Of a DNA stretch of 64,000 bases, positions 19,300-28,797 are shown one piece after another. Every line of letters begins with the position of its first letter. Positions within the stretch are counted from its first letter, which is position 1. The stretch comes from Rhodococcus jostii RHA1. GTDB taxonomy: Bacteria; Actinomycetota; Actinomycetes; Mycobacteriales; Mycobacteriaceae. The notes beneath the pieces were generated by a model. The model searched no databases and had not been told where the DNA came from. It was given only the letters and a program-made list of their open reading frames with translations. Made by a program: the position numbers and the translations under genes. The stretch is taken from contig NC_008270.1 of the NCBI RefSeq assembly GCF_000014565.1, positions 310,001 through 374,000 on the forward strand, in the 5' to 3' direction.

Positions 19300-19892
19300 A
19301 CAAAGCGCCCGGTCAATGAAGCCAATCAGACAAGCGAGGAGGTGCGAGACATCCGCTCCTTCTGGGAGGGCAATGGACTGTTCGAAGCCACGGTCCATGA
19401 GCGCGCGTACCCACTGAGCGTCGGCGGTGTCGGCCCGCGGCAACGATCCGTCGCGACGACCGCGGTCGAGCAGAAACTTCAGGCCCGTCTCTTGCCGTGC
19501 GTCGTAGTGCTCACGCTCTTTCGAGTCTCCCTGCGCCCTCATGACTTCGTCGGAAAGCAAGATAAACACGCGGGGGCGCCGTTTGGGATCTGCGGCGACG
19601 CGCGCAGAGCGCTGATCCAGCCGTGCAATGCAATCCGGCCGTCCGGGGCCAGCGCGGCGTCCACCTCCAAGTCACCCAGCGCGCAGTCCCCGTCGCTGCG
19701 GAACATGGTCAGCAGCAGTTCGTCCTTCGAGTCGAAGAGTCGGTGGAAGGCCCGCGTACCGAGGCCGGCTTGCGCGAGGATGTCGGTGACAGATGCTGAC
19801 GCGCCGTCGACGGCGAGGAGCCGATAAGCCGCCTCGACGATCTTGGCCCGTTCGGCCTCCCGTCCATCAGGTCTGTTGTCCCGGGCCGTCAC
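19300..19892 (-). pseudogene. TetR-family regulator, frameshifted copy
   Basis: The first 80 residues match the intact TetR protein at 6464-7063 almost exactly (AERAKIVEAAYRLLAVDG, GLGTRAFHRLFDSKDELLL). A one-base deletion near 19600 shifts the frame; RVAADPKRRPRVFILLSDEVM would continue the alignment. The final DRALC lacks the stop seen in the intact copy, so the shifted frame runs on to 19081. It lies directly behind the intact alpha/beta hydrolase gene, the same order as in the 6.4-8.9 kb block. Confidence 0.85.
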
Positions 19893-20007
19893 GCGGTTGA
19901 GCTCCCTGCCTTATTTATCCCTTATGGCTGGAGATCACACGCCTGTCCGCGCTTGGAGCGAGCGTAGCGCCTCCGGTCTCGGCGACCCGAAGCCGAAAGC
20001 TGTCGGG

Positions 20008-20922
20008 TTAGGTCTCGAGAACGCCCCGCACGATCTCGGCGAGCTCGCGCGGGCGGTCGCTCTGGACCGAGTGACCTGCTTCTGGCACCGTCAGCACAAC
20101 GGTGGAGGCGCTGCGGCGCAGGAACTCCGCCGTGTCGTCGTCGGACACGAAGACGGAATCGCCTCCTCGTACCAGCGTGAACCGCGCCGAGGACGCGCTC
20201 ACGTCTTCCCACAGTGCCGACGAGTCGGATGGCCCCTCGCTCAGCACGTCGTACCGCCACTCGAAGCCGCCGCCGGCCGAGGGCCTGCTGTTGTGCCGCA
20301 CGCCTCGCCTCAGCGCCGCGGGGGAGCGCTGCGGTGCGGCCGCGATGGCTTGGCGAACCATGTCCTCGCGGTCGGGGAACGTGCGAGCGCCGTTGATCAG
20401 TGCCGTGGTGCCGCGCTGGGCTTGGGTCATCCGCCGGTGGCGCAGATGCACTGACGGCGTGACGTCGACGACGACCGCCCGCCGCACGAATTCGGGCACC
20501 AGCGCAGTAAGTCGAACAGTTGTCAAGCCGCCCAGGGACATTCCGACGACCGTCCGGGCGTCGGGTGCCCACCGACGCAGGACAGGGACGACCGCCTCCG
20601 CGGCGGTCCATGCCATGTAGTCGCGGTCGTCCCGCCAACTGGAGTACCCGTGTCCAGGCAGGTCGATCGCAAGCGCCGGGACGTTGAGGTGGAGCAGAAC
20701 GCTGTCCCAGGTGTGCGCGTTCTGCCCGCCGCCGTGAAGGAACACGATCTGCGGGGACTTGTCTCCCCAGAGCAGTGCGCTGACGACGCGCCCTTCGACA
20801 TGCGTGTCTACCCGTCGGACGGGCGGCACCGCGTCGGCTGCAAGGCCGAGCTCGATGGCGTTCTCGGTGAGAAGGGCGAACTCGTCCTCGGTGCCGATCG
20901 GCTCAGGCGACACGGTCGTCAC
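20008..20922 (-). CDS. Alpha/beta hydrolase
   Basis: The 304-residue enzyme has an oxyanion-hole HGGGQNAHTW (about residue 60), the nucleophile elbow GMSLGG (about 133) and a terminal His in PEAGHSVQSDRP. It could hydrolyse an ester, lactone or carbon-carbon bond of a ring-cleavage product; nothing narrows this further. The GTG start at 20922 overlaps the NUDIX stop by 20 bp (an inner GTG at 20913 is also possible). A deleted copy is at 7163-7425. Confidence 0.87.
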   Translation of the reverse strand: MTTVSPEPIGTEDEFALLTENAIELGLAADAVPPVRRVDTHVEGRVVSALLWGDKSPQIVFLHGGGQNAHTWDSVLLHLNVPALAIDLPGHGYSSWRDDRDYMAWTAAEAVVPVLRRWAPDARTVVGMSLGGLTTVRLTALVPEFVRRAVVVDVTPSVHLRHRRMTQAQRGTTALINGARTFPDREDMVRQAIAAAPQRSPAALRRGVRHNSRPSAGGGFEWRYDVLSEGPSDSSALWEDVSASSARFTLVRGGDSVFVSDDDTAEFLRRSASTVVLTVPEAGHSVQSDRPRELAEIVRGVLET

Positions 20923-21601
20923 CCCGTCGACCGTCGGCAGCGATGGTCAGGAGCTGGGCGAGGAGGTCGCCGGTCATTCCCCAGGCATTCAGCTCGCCGA
21001 CGTCGAAGTGGTTGAGCAGCACACCCGTTCCAGGGAATGGGAGCTGGCGATGTACGCTCGGCAGGGCGAGCTCTGCCAGTGACACCGTGACCACCCGCTC
21101 TACCTCGGTTGGGTCGATGAGGAAGTCGGGGCGACCCGTCACCAAGCCGATATACGGACGGACGAGGAATCCTGATGGTGTGGCTATCTCGTCGAGTGAG
21201 GCGAGGACCTCGATGTCCGAACTCTTGACGCCGACCTCTTCCTCGGTCTCGCGCAGCGCCGCCGTCAGCGCGGATTCCCGTGGATGCAAGATCCCACCCG
21301 GGAAGGCGAGCTCGCCTGGATTGTTCGGGGACCGGTGGGAGCGCTCGATGAGGGCGACGTGGGGCTCCCCAGCCTCGTTGAAGACGAAGATCAGGACAGC
21401 GGACAGAACGCTGTTCGGCGCGATGGGCCTCGCGGACTTTCCGGAAGGCAGGCGCAGACAACCTGCTCGCACGTCCGACACCGAGGGCCACCACCCTTCG
21501 TCGACCGCGTCATACCAGCCGGCAGCAATGGGGGCGCGGTGGAAAGATCGCCCACCCTCTGAACCATGCCAGGGTGTAAGAATGCGCTGCTGCTCAGTCA
21601 C
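20903..21601 (-). CDS. NUDIX hydrolase, CoA-pyrophosphatase-like
   Basis: The 232-residue protein carries an NUDIX box (GGILHPRESALTAALRETEE region, about residues 107-129, fitting G-x5-E-x7-REUxEExGU). The box is preceded by LIERSHRSPNNPGELAFPGG, the pattern that marks NUDIX CoA diphosphatases. It would cleave CoA or acyl-CoA to the 4'-phosphopantetheine product, tuning CoA esters. The GTG at 21601 overlaps the thiolase stop (GTGACTGA); an ATG at 21640 would need a longer overlap. Confidence 0.83.
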   Translation of the reverse strand: MTEQQRILTPWHGSEGGRSFHRAPIAAGWYDAVDEGWWPSVSDVRAGCLRLPSGKSARPIAPNSVLSAVLIFVFNEAGEPHVALIERSHRSPNNPGELAFPGGILHPRESALTAALRETEEEVGVKSSDIEVLASLDEIATPSGFLVRPYIGLVTGRPDFLIDPTEVERVVTVSLAELALPSVHRQLPFPGTGVLLNHFDVGELNAWGMTGDLLAQLLTIAADGRRGDDRVA

Positions 21602-22778
21602 GAACAAGCACCATCCCTCCCGAATTGTAGAAAAACCCACCAGGCGTCACGAGCGCCGCAGACGCGTCCGGCACTTGGCGTAGGCCTGCTCGCCCTTGGA
21701 GTTGAACTACAGCCTCACGGACATGACCGGAGCCCTGGGTCCCCCCGGCCGACAGGCTGCCCCCGTGAGTGTTGACCGGTACGCGCCCTTCGATGAGGAT
21801 CCGGTTCTGGGCCTGATCCCAATTCGCTTCAAGAAATGCGCGACCCTCACCGTCACCGCAGTACCCGAGCACCTCGAGCCACCGCAGCGCAAGGACGGAA
21901 AATCCGTCGTAGGGGAACACAACGTCTACATCACTCAACTTGACATCGCTAGTACGCCACAGACGATCGGCAACGATCTGCTGACCGGTGTGCGCGAGGT
22001 CGATCTGCTGATCTTCGTCTGGACGAGGAGACATACCACTGGTCACGGCGTGCACGAGTACCGCCGGGTGCGGAAGGTCCGCGGCTCGCTCGGCAGTGGT
22101 CAGCACGAGAGCATCCGCAGCATCCACCGGGTAGTCCATATCCAGGATGCACAACGGTTCTCGAATCATGCGCGCAGCCAGGTAATCATCCATCGTCAAG
22201 GGACTCTGCAAGGCGGCATCAGGATTGCGGGCCGCGTTCGAGCGGCTGTTGATTGCAATGAGTCCGAAGCCGTCCCGCGTGACGCCGTACTCGTGAAGAT
22301 ACCGCGAGGCCCAGGCGGCGTACCCAGGGGAGCCCGCCAGCGTGTCCGGCGTATGACCCGGACGGTTTGAGCCGAGGCCCGCCCTGGCACGGATGGGATC
22401 AGTGGCAGCCGACCGGGACGTGCCCGGAGCGCGGGTGGTTGCGTGATAGGCCAGCACGACCTCCGCCGCCCCGGAATGAATCGCGTTGACCGCTTCGGCT
22501 ATATGAAAGGTGAACGGTATCGGTGTATCGACCCACCACCCAATGTCGTTCAGTCCGAGACCAGCCACAACGTCGTGCACCGGGACTTGAGTGGATCCGA
22601 TGACCCCATCGACATCGGATGCAGTCAGACCCGCATCTCGCACGGCGTCCCTGCAAGCCCGCAGCGCGAGGCTACAGGCGGTACTTCGAGCATCTCGGAC
22701 GTGCGGGGTGGTACCGATCCCGACGATCGCCACCTTGTCCTTCGTGGGGTTGTACAAGGTCTTGACTCCTTTGGTCAC
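21594..22778 (-). CDS. Thiolase-fold lipid-transfer protein (SCP2/Ltp-like)
   Basis: The 394-residue protein has the thiolase fold start KVAIVGIGTTPH and the internal SAGGTQGSGHVREAVVQLQG near the C-terminus typical of non-decarboxylating or lipid-transfer thiolases. Ltp-type members with a DUF35 partner catalyse retro-aldol cleavage of side chains; others are true thiolases. The usual active-site Cys of degradative thiolases is not evident. The GTG start overlaps the GntR stop (GTGA), and the gene heads a thiolase-NUDIX-hydrolase run. The DUF35 protein at 16708 is a plausible partner. Confidence 0.85.
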   Translation of the reverse strand: MTKGVKTLYNPTKDKVAIVGIGTTPHVRDARSTACSLALRACRDAVRDAGLTASDVDGVIGSTQVPVHDVVAGLGLNDIGWWVDTPIPFTFHIAEAVNAIHSGAAEVVLAYHATTRAPGTSRSAATDPIRARAGLGSNRPGHTPDTLAGSPGYAAWASRYLHEYGVTRDGFGLIAINSRSNAARNPDAALQSPLTMDDYLAARMIREPLCILDMDYPVDAADALVLTTAERAADLPHPAVLVHAVTSGMSPRPDEDQQIDLAHTGQQIVADRLWRTSDVKLSDVDVVFPYDGFSVLALRWLEVLGYCGDGEGRAFLEANWDQAQNRILIEGRVPVNTHGGSLSAGGTQGSGHVREAVVQLQGRAGLRQVPDASAALVTPGGFFYNSGGMVLVRD

Positions 22779-24193
22779 GATTGATGGGTACGGCGGAGAT
22801 GCCGGTTCAGTCGGTGCTGTGCACGCGCGGAGTCCCCGTCGAGCAATGCTGCGAGTACCGCGGCGTATGCGTCGCGGGTCTCGCGATCCATGACGGAGTG
22901 CTCGAAGTCGGGACTCTCAGCAGCCAACAGGATTTGAGTGAATAAGAGGAGGATCGGGTTGTCCGCGAGACGGACAAACAACGTCGGCAAGTCGTCGGAG
23001 ACCGTCTCCGAGAAAGAGTCCGACGCGACCTCTAGAAGCCCGCGCAATTTTGGCTCGTGCAGGCGCGCCGCAACGGTGCTCAACGCACCGAGCTCGATGA
23101 CCTCGCGTACGTGCTGTAGATCATGTGCGGAAGCACCTTGGTACCTCAGGTAGGTGACCGCCGCCTCCACACTCGCCGCCGGGTTGGGGTCGGTAATCAC
23201 CAAGCCACCATGCGGACCGCGCCGCATCCGCGCGACGTGATGATGTTCGAGGAGGCGGACCGCCTCGCGGAAGACGGCGCGGCTGACGTCCGAGCGCGCT
23301 TGGAGCTCCCGCTCGGATCCGAAGATCTCCCCAGCACCTATGCCGCTGGCGGCGATCTCCGTCATCAAGCGGTCCGCAACCGTCTCCGCGAGCTTGGCTG
23401 TCGGAGGGAGTGGTGCCGATGCTGACGAGCCTCGATCGATAGGTGACTGCTTCGCGGACATGAGCCAGGCGTGCACGGCACGTAGGTGCCGAACTGTCCG
23501 GTGATGAGCGAGGATGTGATTTCCAGAGACGACAGCATCGACGATTGCTCCGTGCGCGTGATCAGACTCCGACTTGAGTTCCTGCAGCTTGGGATCGGCG
23601 GGCAGCGTCGGCACTCTCGCGTAGCTGGTAGTGAGTTCCACTAGGACGTCCACGAACAGGGTGAGGGCGGTGTTTCCGCAAAGATTCCCCAACACGACGT
23701 GGAGCCGTTCGCGGCCAGTTGGTTCGAATCCTTCGTTCGCCTGTTCACGGGTCAAACATCCGCGGAGATAATCGATTCCGTCCTCAGTCAGGTGCTGCGA
23801 AGCCACCCGTGCGGCGACCGGTTCAAGTAGCACGCGTGCCCTGAGCAGATCGTCTACTGTTGCACCGACGAACTCAAGGTACACAGCCATGGCGCGAGAC
23901 ACCGGTCTCGCGTCTGGGGCCTGCACGACGAGACCACCGGGAGCACTCCGGCGTGTGCGGACAAAGCCTCGGTGTTCGAGCAACCGGATGGCTTCTCGGA
24001 GTGCGGCACGACTAACGCCGTAGCGGCTTCGAAGTCCGTCTTCTGACGCAAAAATCTCCCCGACTGGCCAACCGGCCCTCGCAATGTCGGCCTCGAGGCG
24101 CTGAGCCAGAACCTTGGCTAGCTTAACCTCAGGATGCTTGGCTGGGCGGATATCTGCCAAGTCTTTCGGTACATGAGGCACCTGTTTCCGCAT
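22775..24193 (-). CDS. Tandem GntR/FadR-type regulator (second intact copy)
   Basis: The 472-residue paralogue of the 7434-8882 protein has the same HTH-FCD-HTH-FCD order. HTH 1 (VSRAALREAIRLLEHRGF, about residue 65), FCD 1, HTH 2 (VSRAVFREAVRLLEHHHV) and FCD 2 are all intact. It is the first gene of the operon and overlaps the thiolase GTG. Its box (24223-24237) is 29 bp upstream, so it probably controls its own operon. Acyl-CoA-type ligands are typical for FCD proteins but not proven here. Confidence 0.88.
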   Translation of the reverse strand: MRKQVPHVPKDLADIRPAKHPEVKLAKVLAQRLEADIARAGWPVGEIFASEDGLRSRYGVSRAALREAIRLLEHRGFVRTRRSAPGGLVVQAPDARPVSRAMAVYLEFVGATVDDLLRARVLLEPVAARVASQHLTEDGIDYLRGCLTREQANEGFEPTGRERLHVVLGNLCGNTALTLFVDVLVELTTSYARVPTLPADPKLQELKSESDHAHGAIVDAVVSGNHILAHHRTVRHLRAVHAWLMSAKQSPIDRGSSASAPLPPTAKLAETVADRLMTEIAASGIGAGEIFGSERELQARSDVSRAVFREAVRLLEHHHVARMRRGPHGGLVITDPNPAASVEAAVTYLRYQGASAHDLQHVREVIELGALSTVAARLHEPKLRGLLEVASDSFSETVSDDLPTLFVRLADNPILLLFTQILLAAESPDFEHSVMDRETRDAYAAVLAALLDGDSARAQHRLNRHLRRTHQS

Positions 24194-24222
24194 CTACCTG
24201 GCACCTCGTTTCATCGCGTACT

Positions 24223-24237
24223 ATTGAGTACACTAAC
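24223..24237 (-). promoter_or_regulatory. Predicted operator of the tandem GntR operon
   Basis: In gene direction GTTAGTGTACTCAAT. It matches the boxes at 8897 and 12766 in 13-14 of 15 positions and lies 29 bp upstream of the start at 24193. Confidence 0.6.
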
Positions 24238-24354
24238 ACCCGCCTACGCCACGCCACCAGCCGTGACATCCCGGATTTTCGAGCGAACTGGGCGGCCGCC
24301 CCGAAACCTCAACTTCATCTACAGCGGCGACCGCAGCCATGCGCAGCACAGAAA

Positions 24355-25788
24355 CTACGACAGTCGTTTGTGCGGCCGGGATGACGAGATCCATGCCGCG
24401 CATATCGCGCTGGCACAACCCGCCACCGCTGCGATCATAAATCCTCGCTGGAAAAGATCCTTGTCAATCTCTCCTCTCGACGCCGACGTTGCGAGTAGCG
24501 CAGCGATTACTGCCGATGCGGATGCGGTACCCAACGAGCGCATGAGTGTGTTTAGTCCATTGGCCGCTCCACTTTGCTTGACCGGCACAGAATTCATGAT
24601 CAGCAGAGGCATAGCTGCGAAACCAATTCCGATTCCCAACCCCACCAAGAGGTTGACCACCAAAATTTGCCATACTTGAACCGACCCAAGCAGCCACAGT
24701 GTCGAGTAACCGACTGTCATGGTTAGTGCCGCCGCGATGAGCAGCGTCTGTGGTCGCAGTATTCGTTCCAATCGGCCGGCTGCCAATGACATGGCCAGCA
24801 TCGCCAATCCTGACGGCATGACGACCAAGCTCGAAGACATCAGCGAGAGTCCACCGCCTCCGACTTCAAGCGGTTGCTGCAGAAATTGGGGAAACATCAC
24901 GCTTGCCGCGAACATCGTGAACCCAAGTCCTAGAGATGCCAGGTTCGTGAACAAGACAGGCCGCTTAGCACTTACCCGCAGGTCAACGACTGGGTCAGTT
25001 CTGCGTAATTCGTACCATCCGCCCATCAGCGCTGAGATGGCAGCTATTGCCGCGCAGATGATCGTAAAAGGTGACGTCCATCCCCACTGGTCTCCGTGCG
25101 AGATCAATAGGAGCACGGTTGTGATGACGGTACTCAGAACGAAGGCGCCAACAATGTCCAGACGGCCACTTCGCTGAACCTCGTCACGTGGCACGAAGCG
25201 CCATAGCGCTGCTATGCAACACAGGCCCAGAGCAGCTGCCATCCAGAACAGCAGGTGCCATTCCGCATACTGGACTACTAGTGCACTGAGCGGCAGTGCA
25301 ACGGCCCCTCCGACACCCAACGTCGCACTGATCAGCCCCACAGCAGACCCCAGTTGTTTCACAGGCAAAATATCGCGTAAGAGAGAGATGCTCAGGGGGA
25401 TCACGCCCACTCCGGCGCCCTGAAGGCCGCGGCCGAACACAAGAACCCAGACACTGGACGTCATGGCTGCGACCACCGAACCGGCAACCAGCAGTAGGAG
25501 CAGTATCGACATCACCCGGCGTTTTCCGTACAGGTCGCCCAAGCGGCCAGCAATAGGAGTCGACACGGCAGAAACCAGCAGGGTGATGGTCAGCACCCAT
25601 GCGGTGTCACTACGTGGGGCGTGAAGAAGTGCAGGCAGATCGTTCTGAATGGGAATGACGAGCGTATGCATAAAGGATGTGCACAGTCCCGCGAGTGCGA
25701 GCGCAGCGAGCGGTGCGACTTGGGATGGCGGGGAAGGCCTAACGCCACGAGCCAGCGGTGATCTCTCTGCGGCCTCGGACTGGATCAC
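24355..25788 (-). CDS. MFS transporter, DHA2 (14-helix) type
   Basis: The 477-residue membrane protein has the DHA2 drug:H+ antiporter pattern: GRLGDLYGKRRVM between helices 2 and 3 (motif A), GRGLQGAGVGVIPL (motif C-like) and 14 predicted helices. It likely exports a hydrophobic compound or pathway intermediate. A perfect palindrome (25799-25814) sits 11 bp upstream of the GTG start. It is close to the MFS protein at 50054-51580 in the N-terminal half. Confidence 0.88.
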   Translation of the reverse strand: MIQSEAAERSPLARGVRPSPPSQVAPLAALALAGLCTSFMHTLVIPIQNDLPALLHAPRSDTAWVLTITLLVSAVSTPIAGRLGDLYGKRRVMSILLLLLVAGSVVAAMTSSVWVLVFGRGLQGAGVGVIPLSISLLRDILPVKQLGSAVGLISATLGVGGAVALPLSALVVQYAEWHLLFWMAAALGLCCIAALWRFVPRDEVQRSGRLDIVGAFVLSTVITTVLLLISHGDQWGWTSPFTIICAAIAAISALMGGWYELRRTDPVVDLRVSAKRPVLFTNLASLGLGFTMFAASVMFPQFLQQPLEVGGGGLSLMSSSLVVMPSGLAMLAMSLAAGRLERILRPQTLLIAAALTMTVGYSTLWLLGSVQVWQILVVNLLVGLGIGIGFAAMPLLIMNSVPVKQSGAANGLNTLMRSLGTASASAVIAALLATSASRGEIDKDLFQRGFMIAAVAGCASAICAAWISSSRPHKRLS

Positions 25789-25798
25789 TGCGGCCGAT

Positions 25799-25814
25799 CA
25801 CTTCGAATGAAGTG
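25799..25814. promoter_or_regulatory. Palindromic operator candidate upstream of MFS gene
   Basis: CACTTC-GAAT-GAAGTG is a perfect 6-bp inverted repeat 11 bp before the MFS start, where a repressor could block initiation. The regulator is not identifiable. Confidence 0.45.
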
Positions 25815-26190
25815 TAGTGGCTCGCTTTTGGAGGTCGAACCGGTGCCGCCGTTGGCTCGGCTCAGGCCCTTGATCGCCTGAGTTCTATTCCAAATGTCTC
25901 CGATCACCGGGCGCATCTGCGATCTCCTACCGCGGTAGTGGGCTCAAGACACAACAATATTTACACCTAGCGCAATATCTAAACAGGCTCCCATATTTGT
26001 CGAATCGGGATCCCAATCATTCCGTGCCAATTGCTGACTTCAGGAGTTCCTACCTGGTAATGGACGGTACTGCCCCCACCAGGGGCTCGGCAAAGTCATG
26101 AGAGATGAGTTCTGAGCTGCTGTTTTGGGGGATGCGACACGCCGTTGAGCCCGTAATCGAGGGCGGGCACGCTAGCTGCGGCGATGATTC
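25815..26190. other. Gene-free interval upstream of MFS gene
   Basis: No gene is seen. The DNA is less GC-rich than its surroundings and probably contains the MFS promoter and the end of the ISAs1-type remnant. Confidence 0.4.
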
Positions 26191-27000
26191 ATGTTCCTAC
26201 ACAAGTACCACCACCAGGAACGAGCCGTGCCCGCGGACCCATCATCTCCCATGCCCGTCACCGTCCGCGAGAGCGGACCGTTTCTCGGCGCGTCACCAGT
26301 CGCCGACAGCGGGATCCTCGGCCTACTGACGAGGTGCCCGATCCCCGTCACCGGCGTGGGGTCCGGCATCGTTTCTCGGTGATCCTCGCGCCCGCTCTGT
26401 CCGCAACCTGTGCCGGTGCCCGCTCGTTCATCGCGATCGCCGAATGGGCCCACGACGCACCCGCCGAGGCGCTGGGCGGACTCGGGGTTTCTGCTGTCGT
26501 CCCGAGCGAATCGACGAGTCGCCGCTTTCTGGCAGGCGTCGACGCGACCGCCCTCGACCAGGTGCTCGGTATGTAGATGTGTGGGTGCGCACCGTGGTCG
26601 ACGGCAGGAGGATCATCGCCGTCGATGGGAAAGACCTGGCGCGGAGCGAAAGACGGCTCGGGTCATCTCACGCACCTGCTGGCCGCGGTCGATCACGACG
26701 CGGGTGTGGTGCTCAGGCAGGTGGCGGTGGGTGCGAGGATCAACGAGATTCCGCTCCTGCTCGACCCCCCTAGAGTTCGCCGACACCGTCATCCGCCGCC
26801 GACGCCCTGCACTGCCAACGGGGTACCGCCGAATACATCGTCGGCCGCGGCGGCCATTACGCGTTCACCGTGAATGCGAATCATCCGAAACCGCTGAAGC
26901 GACTGAAGGCACTGCCGTGGACGAACATTCCGGCGTCGAGGTCGATTGCCGGACGAGGCCACTGCCGGCTCGAACGCCGCATCATTATGTCCACCGAATA
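26191..27000 (+). mobile_element. ISAs1-family transposase remnant
   Basis: Frame pieces rebuild an ISAs1 transposase: ADSGILGLLTRCPIPVTG, SFIAIAEWAHDAPAEAL, VPSESTSRRFLAGVDATALD, then VDVWVRTVVDGRRIIAVDGK and after further shifts GHLTHLLAAVDHDAGVVLRQ and HYAFTVNANHPKPLKRL. At least four frameshifts are needed, so it is inactive. No terminal repeats were identified. Confidence 0.72.
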
Positions 27001-27095
27001 CTGGCGATTGAGGACCCTAAGCACACAGGTCTTTCAATAATCGCAGCCAACGGGTGTGACCTTCTGCCATTGGCGGATTCGGTCATACTTTACTG

Positions 27096-27404
27096 TTGGG
27101 ATGTTTTGCGCCCATTTTGAATACCGTGATGGCGGAAAGCTTTCCGAGCAATCTCCGCACAACTGGCAGCGGCGTGGCCTTTGGTTCCGGTCGTCTGTCC
27201 AACCTGATCGTTCCGTTTACGGTGGCTACCGTGATCTCTACGCTTGGATACGCCATCGTGGGTTGGTACATTTTGATTGCCTGGCTGGCCGTTGCGGCGC
27301 TACTCGTTCCGCTGGCCATCTACAAAACGAGGAGACTCGCCCGCCTGTCACAGACGGTGGACACTTCCGAGAATTCTGCGGGGGACACTACTTTCGTGAG
27401 CTAG
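27096..27404 (+). pseudogene. MFS transporter, C-terminal remnant
   Basis: The frame keeps the last two to three helices of a sugar or aromatic-acid:H+ symporter-like MFS protein (NTVMAESFPSNLRTTGSGVA, the loop motif near helix 10-11, then hydrophobic segments). The first ~75% is missing and the 5' side abuts ISAs1 debris. Confidence 0.7.
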
Positions 27405-28100
27405 GAATGAAGTTCGCGATCCGGTTATCAGTGTCGTCTCTTTCATGTCGCAGGGCAGAGAACATCGCGAGTGTGATACATGCAAACCTGCTACCGAGTG
27501 ACACCGACGTTCTCTCGACATCTGCAGCGTCTACGCAGGACTTGACGAGGGCGGCCCCGGGATCGCCTCTCGCTGTCGCTCGAGCACGTCGGCGCATGGC
27601 ATAAGCCGAACGATGTAGTAACCGACTGTGCCATGTAACGCAATCCGTCGGCTCACCGCACCGCTTTCAAATCTGTGGACGGAGGAAGTAGGCCACCCGG
27701 AGGCGAATACGTGGCCTCGACCACCTGATGGCGATGAAACCGAGATCCGTTACGCGCATCGTTTCAAGAGGGGCATCTCAACAGGGCACTATTTCAGCTA
27801 CCGCACATGAAGTATGTTGCTGAAGCAATGAAAAGTGACGCCACTCAATGTGTCGACGCTGCGCACTCGATACTCGAACCCAGCTTTGCAGCTGCGAGCA
27901 GAATTGTTGCGCTGCTGGTTGTAGCTGACGTGCGATCGCGTCGGGCAGGGAGTTCGGCAGACGCTCCCTTCCTCCATCTGGAGCGGTGTCGGTGTGGTTG
28001 TCCCAGTCGTGTACGACGCCGCCGGCCGCCCGCGCACTCAGTACCCAGAGAGGGGCGAGAAATACAGCTAACTCGTTCTCCGCTTCCGGTCGGACGTTAG
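27405..28100. other. About 700 bp without a supported gene
   Basis: Short frames exist on both strands but none has family features or a good start. The stretch has below-average GC and reads as decayed DNA between an MFS remnant and folE. Confidence 0.4.
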
Positions 28101-28185
28101 CTTGGCTAAGACCGTTCGGGACCAGCCTTCCCGACCCGACGAAGGTTCGATCTTGGTGTTATTGAAGCATACTGGCAAAGACGGT

Positions 28186-28797
28186 GTGACCGTGGTGAAC
28201 GACGTCGTCGTCGCGGTGCAGACGGGGCGCACGTTCGACCAACCCAGGGCAGAGGCTGCAGTACGTGAGCTGCTGGCGGCCGTCGGCGAGGATCCGGATC
28301 GACCCGGCCTCGTCGACACCCCGGCACGCGTCGCGCGCGCGTACAAGGAGATCTTCGGCGGGCTCTACACCGATCCCGACTCCGTCCTCAACACCACGTT
28401 CGACGAAGGCCACCAGGAACTCGTGCTGGTACGGGACATTCCGATGTTCTCGACCTGTGAGCACCACCTGGTGTCCTTCCACGGCGTCGCCCACGTCGGA
28501 TACATCCCCGGCAAGTCGGGCAAGGTCACCGGCCTGTCCAAGCTGGCGCGCGTCGTCGACCTGTACGCCAAGCGCCCACAAGTCCAGGAGCGTCTGACCA
28601 GCCAGATCGCCGACGCGGTCATGCGCAAGCTCGATCCGCGCGGTGCCATCGTCGTCGTCGAAGCCGAGCATCTTTGCATGGCGATGCGTGGCATTCGCAA
28701 ACCCGGTGCCAGCACGACCACGTCGGCGGTCCGTGGCTTGCTGCAGTCGAGTGCTGCGTCACGGGCCGAGGCGTTGGATCTCATCCTTCGCAAATGA
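28186..28797 (+). CDS. folE: GTP cyclohydrolase I
   Basis: It converts GTP to 7,8-dihydroneopterin triphosphate, the first step to folate or pterin cofactors. The protein shows the complete core: [14 protein letters not shown], zinc Cys/His in [41 protein letters not shown] and a terminal [11 protein letters not shown] with the catalytic His/Cys region [11 protein letters not shown]. Start is uncertain: in-frame GTGs at 28186, 28192 and 28195 fit the family N-terminus better than the longer frame to 28102. It stands alone, without other folate genes, so it may be a second copy serving a pterin-dependent enzyme or antifolate tolerance. Confidence 0.92.
   Translation: MTVVNDVVVAVQTGRTFDQPRAEAAVRELLAAVGEDPDRPGLVDTPARVARAYKEIFGGLYTDPDSVLNTTFDEGHQELVLVRDIPMFSTCEHHLVSFHGVAHVGYIPGKSGKVTGLSKLARVVDLYAKRPQVQERLTSQIADAVMRKLDPRGAIVVVEAEHLCMAMRGIRKPGASTTTSAVRGLLQSSAASRAEALDLILRK

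Noticed and set aside
27620..27680. Possible third TetR fragment (minus-strand RIALHG)
   Set aside because: Only six residues match the TetR copies and the flanks diverge at once, so chance is likely.
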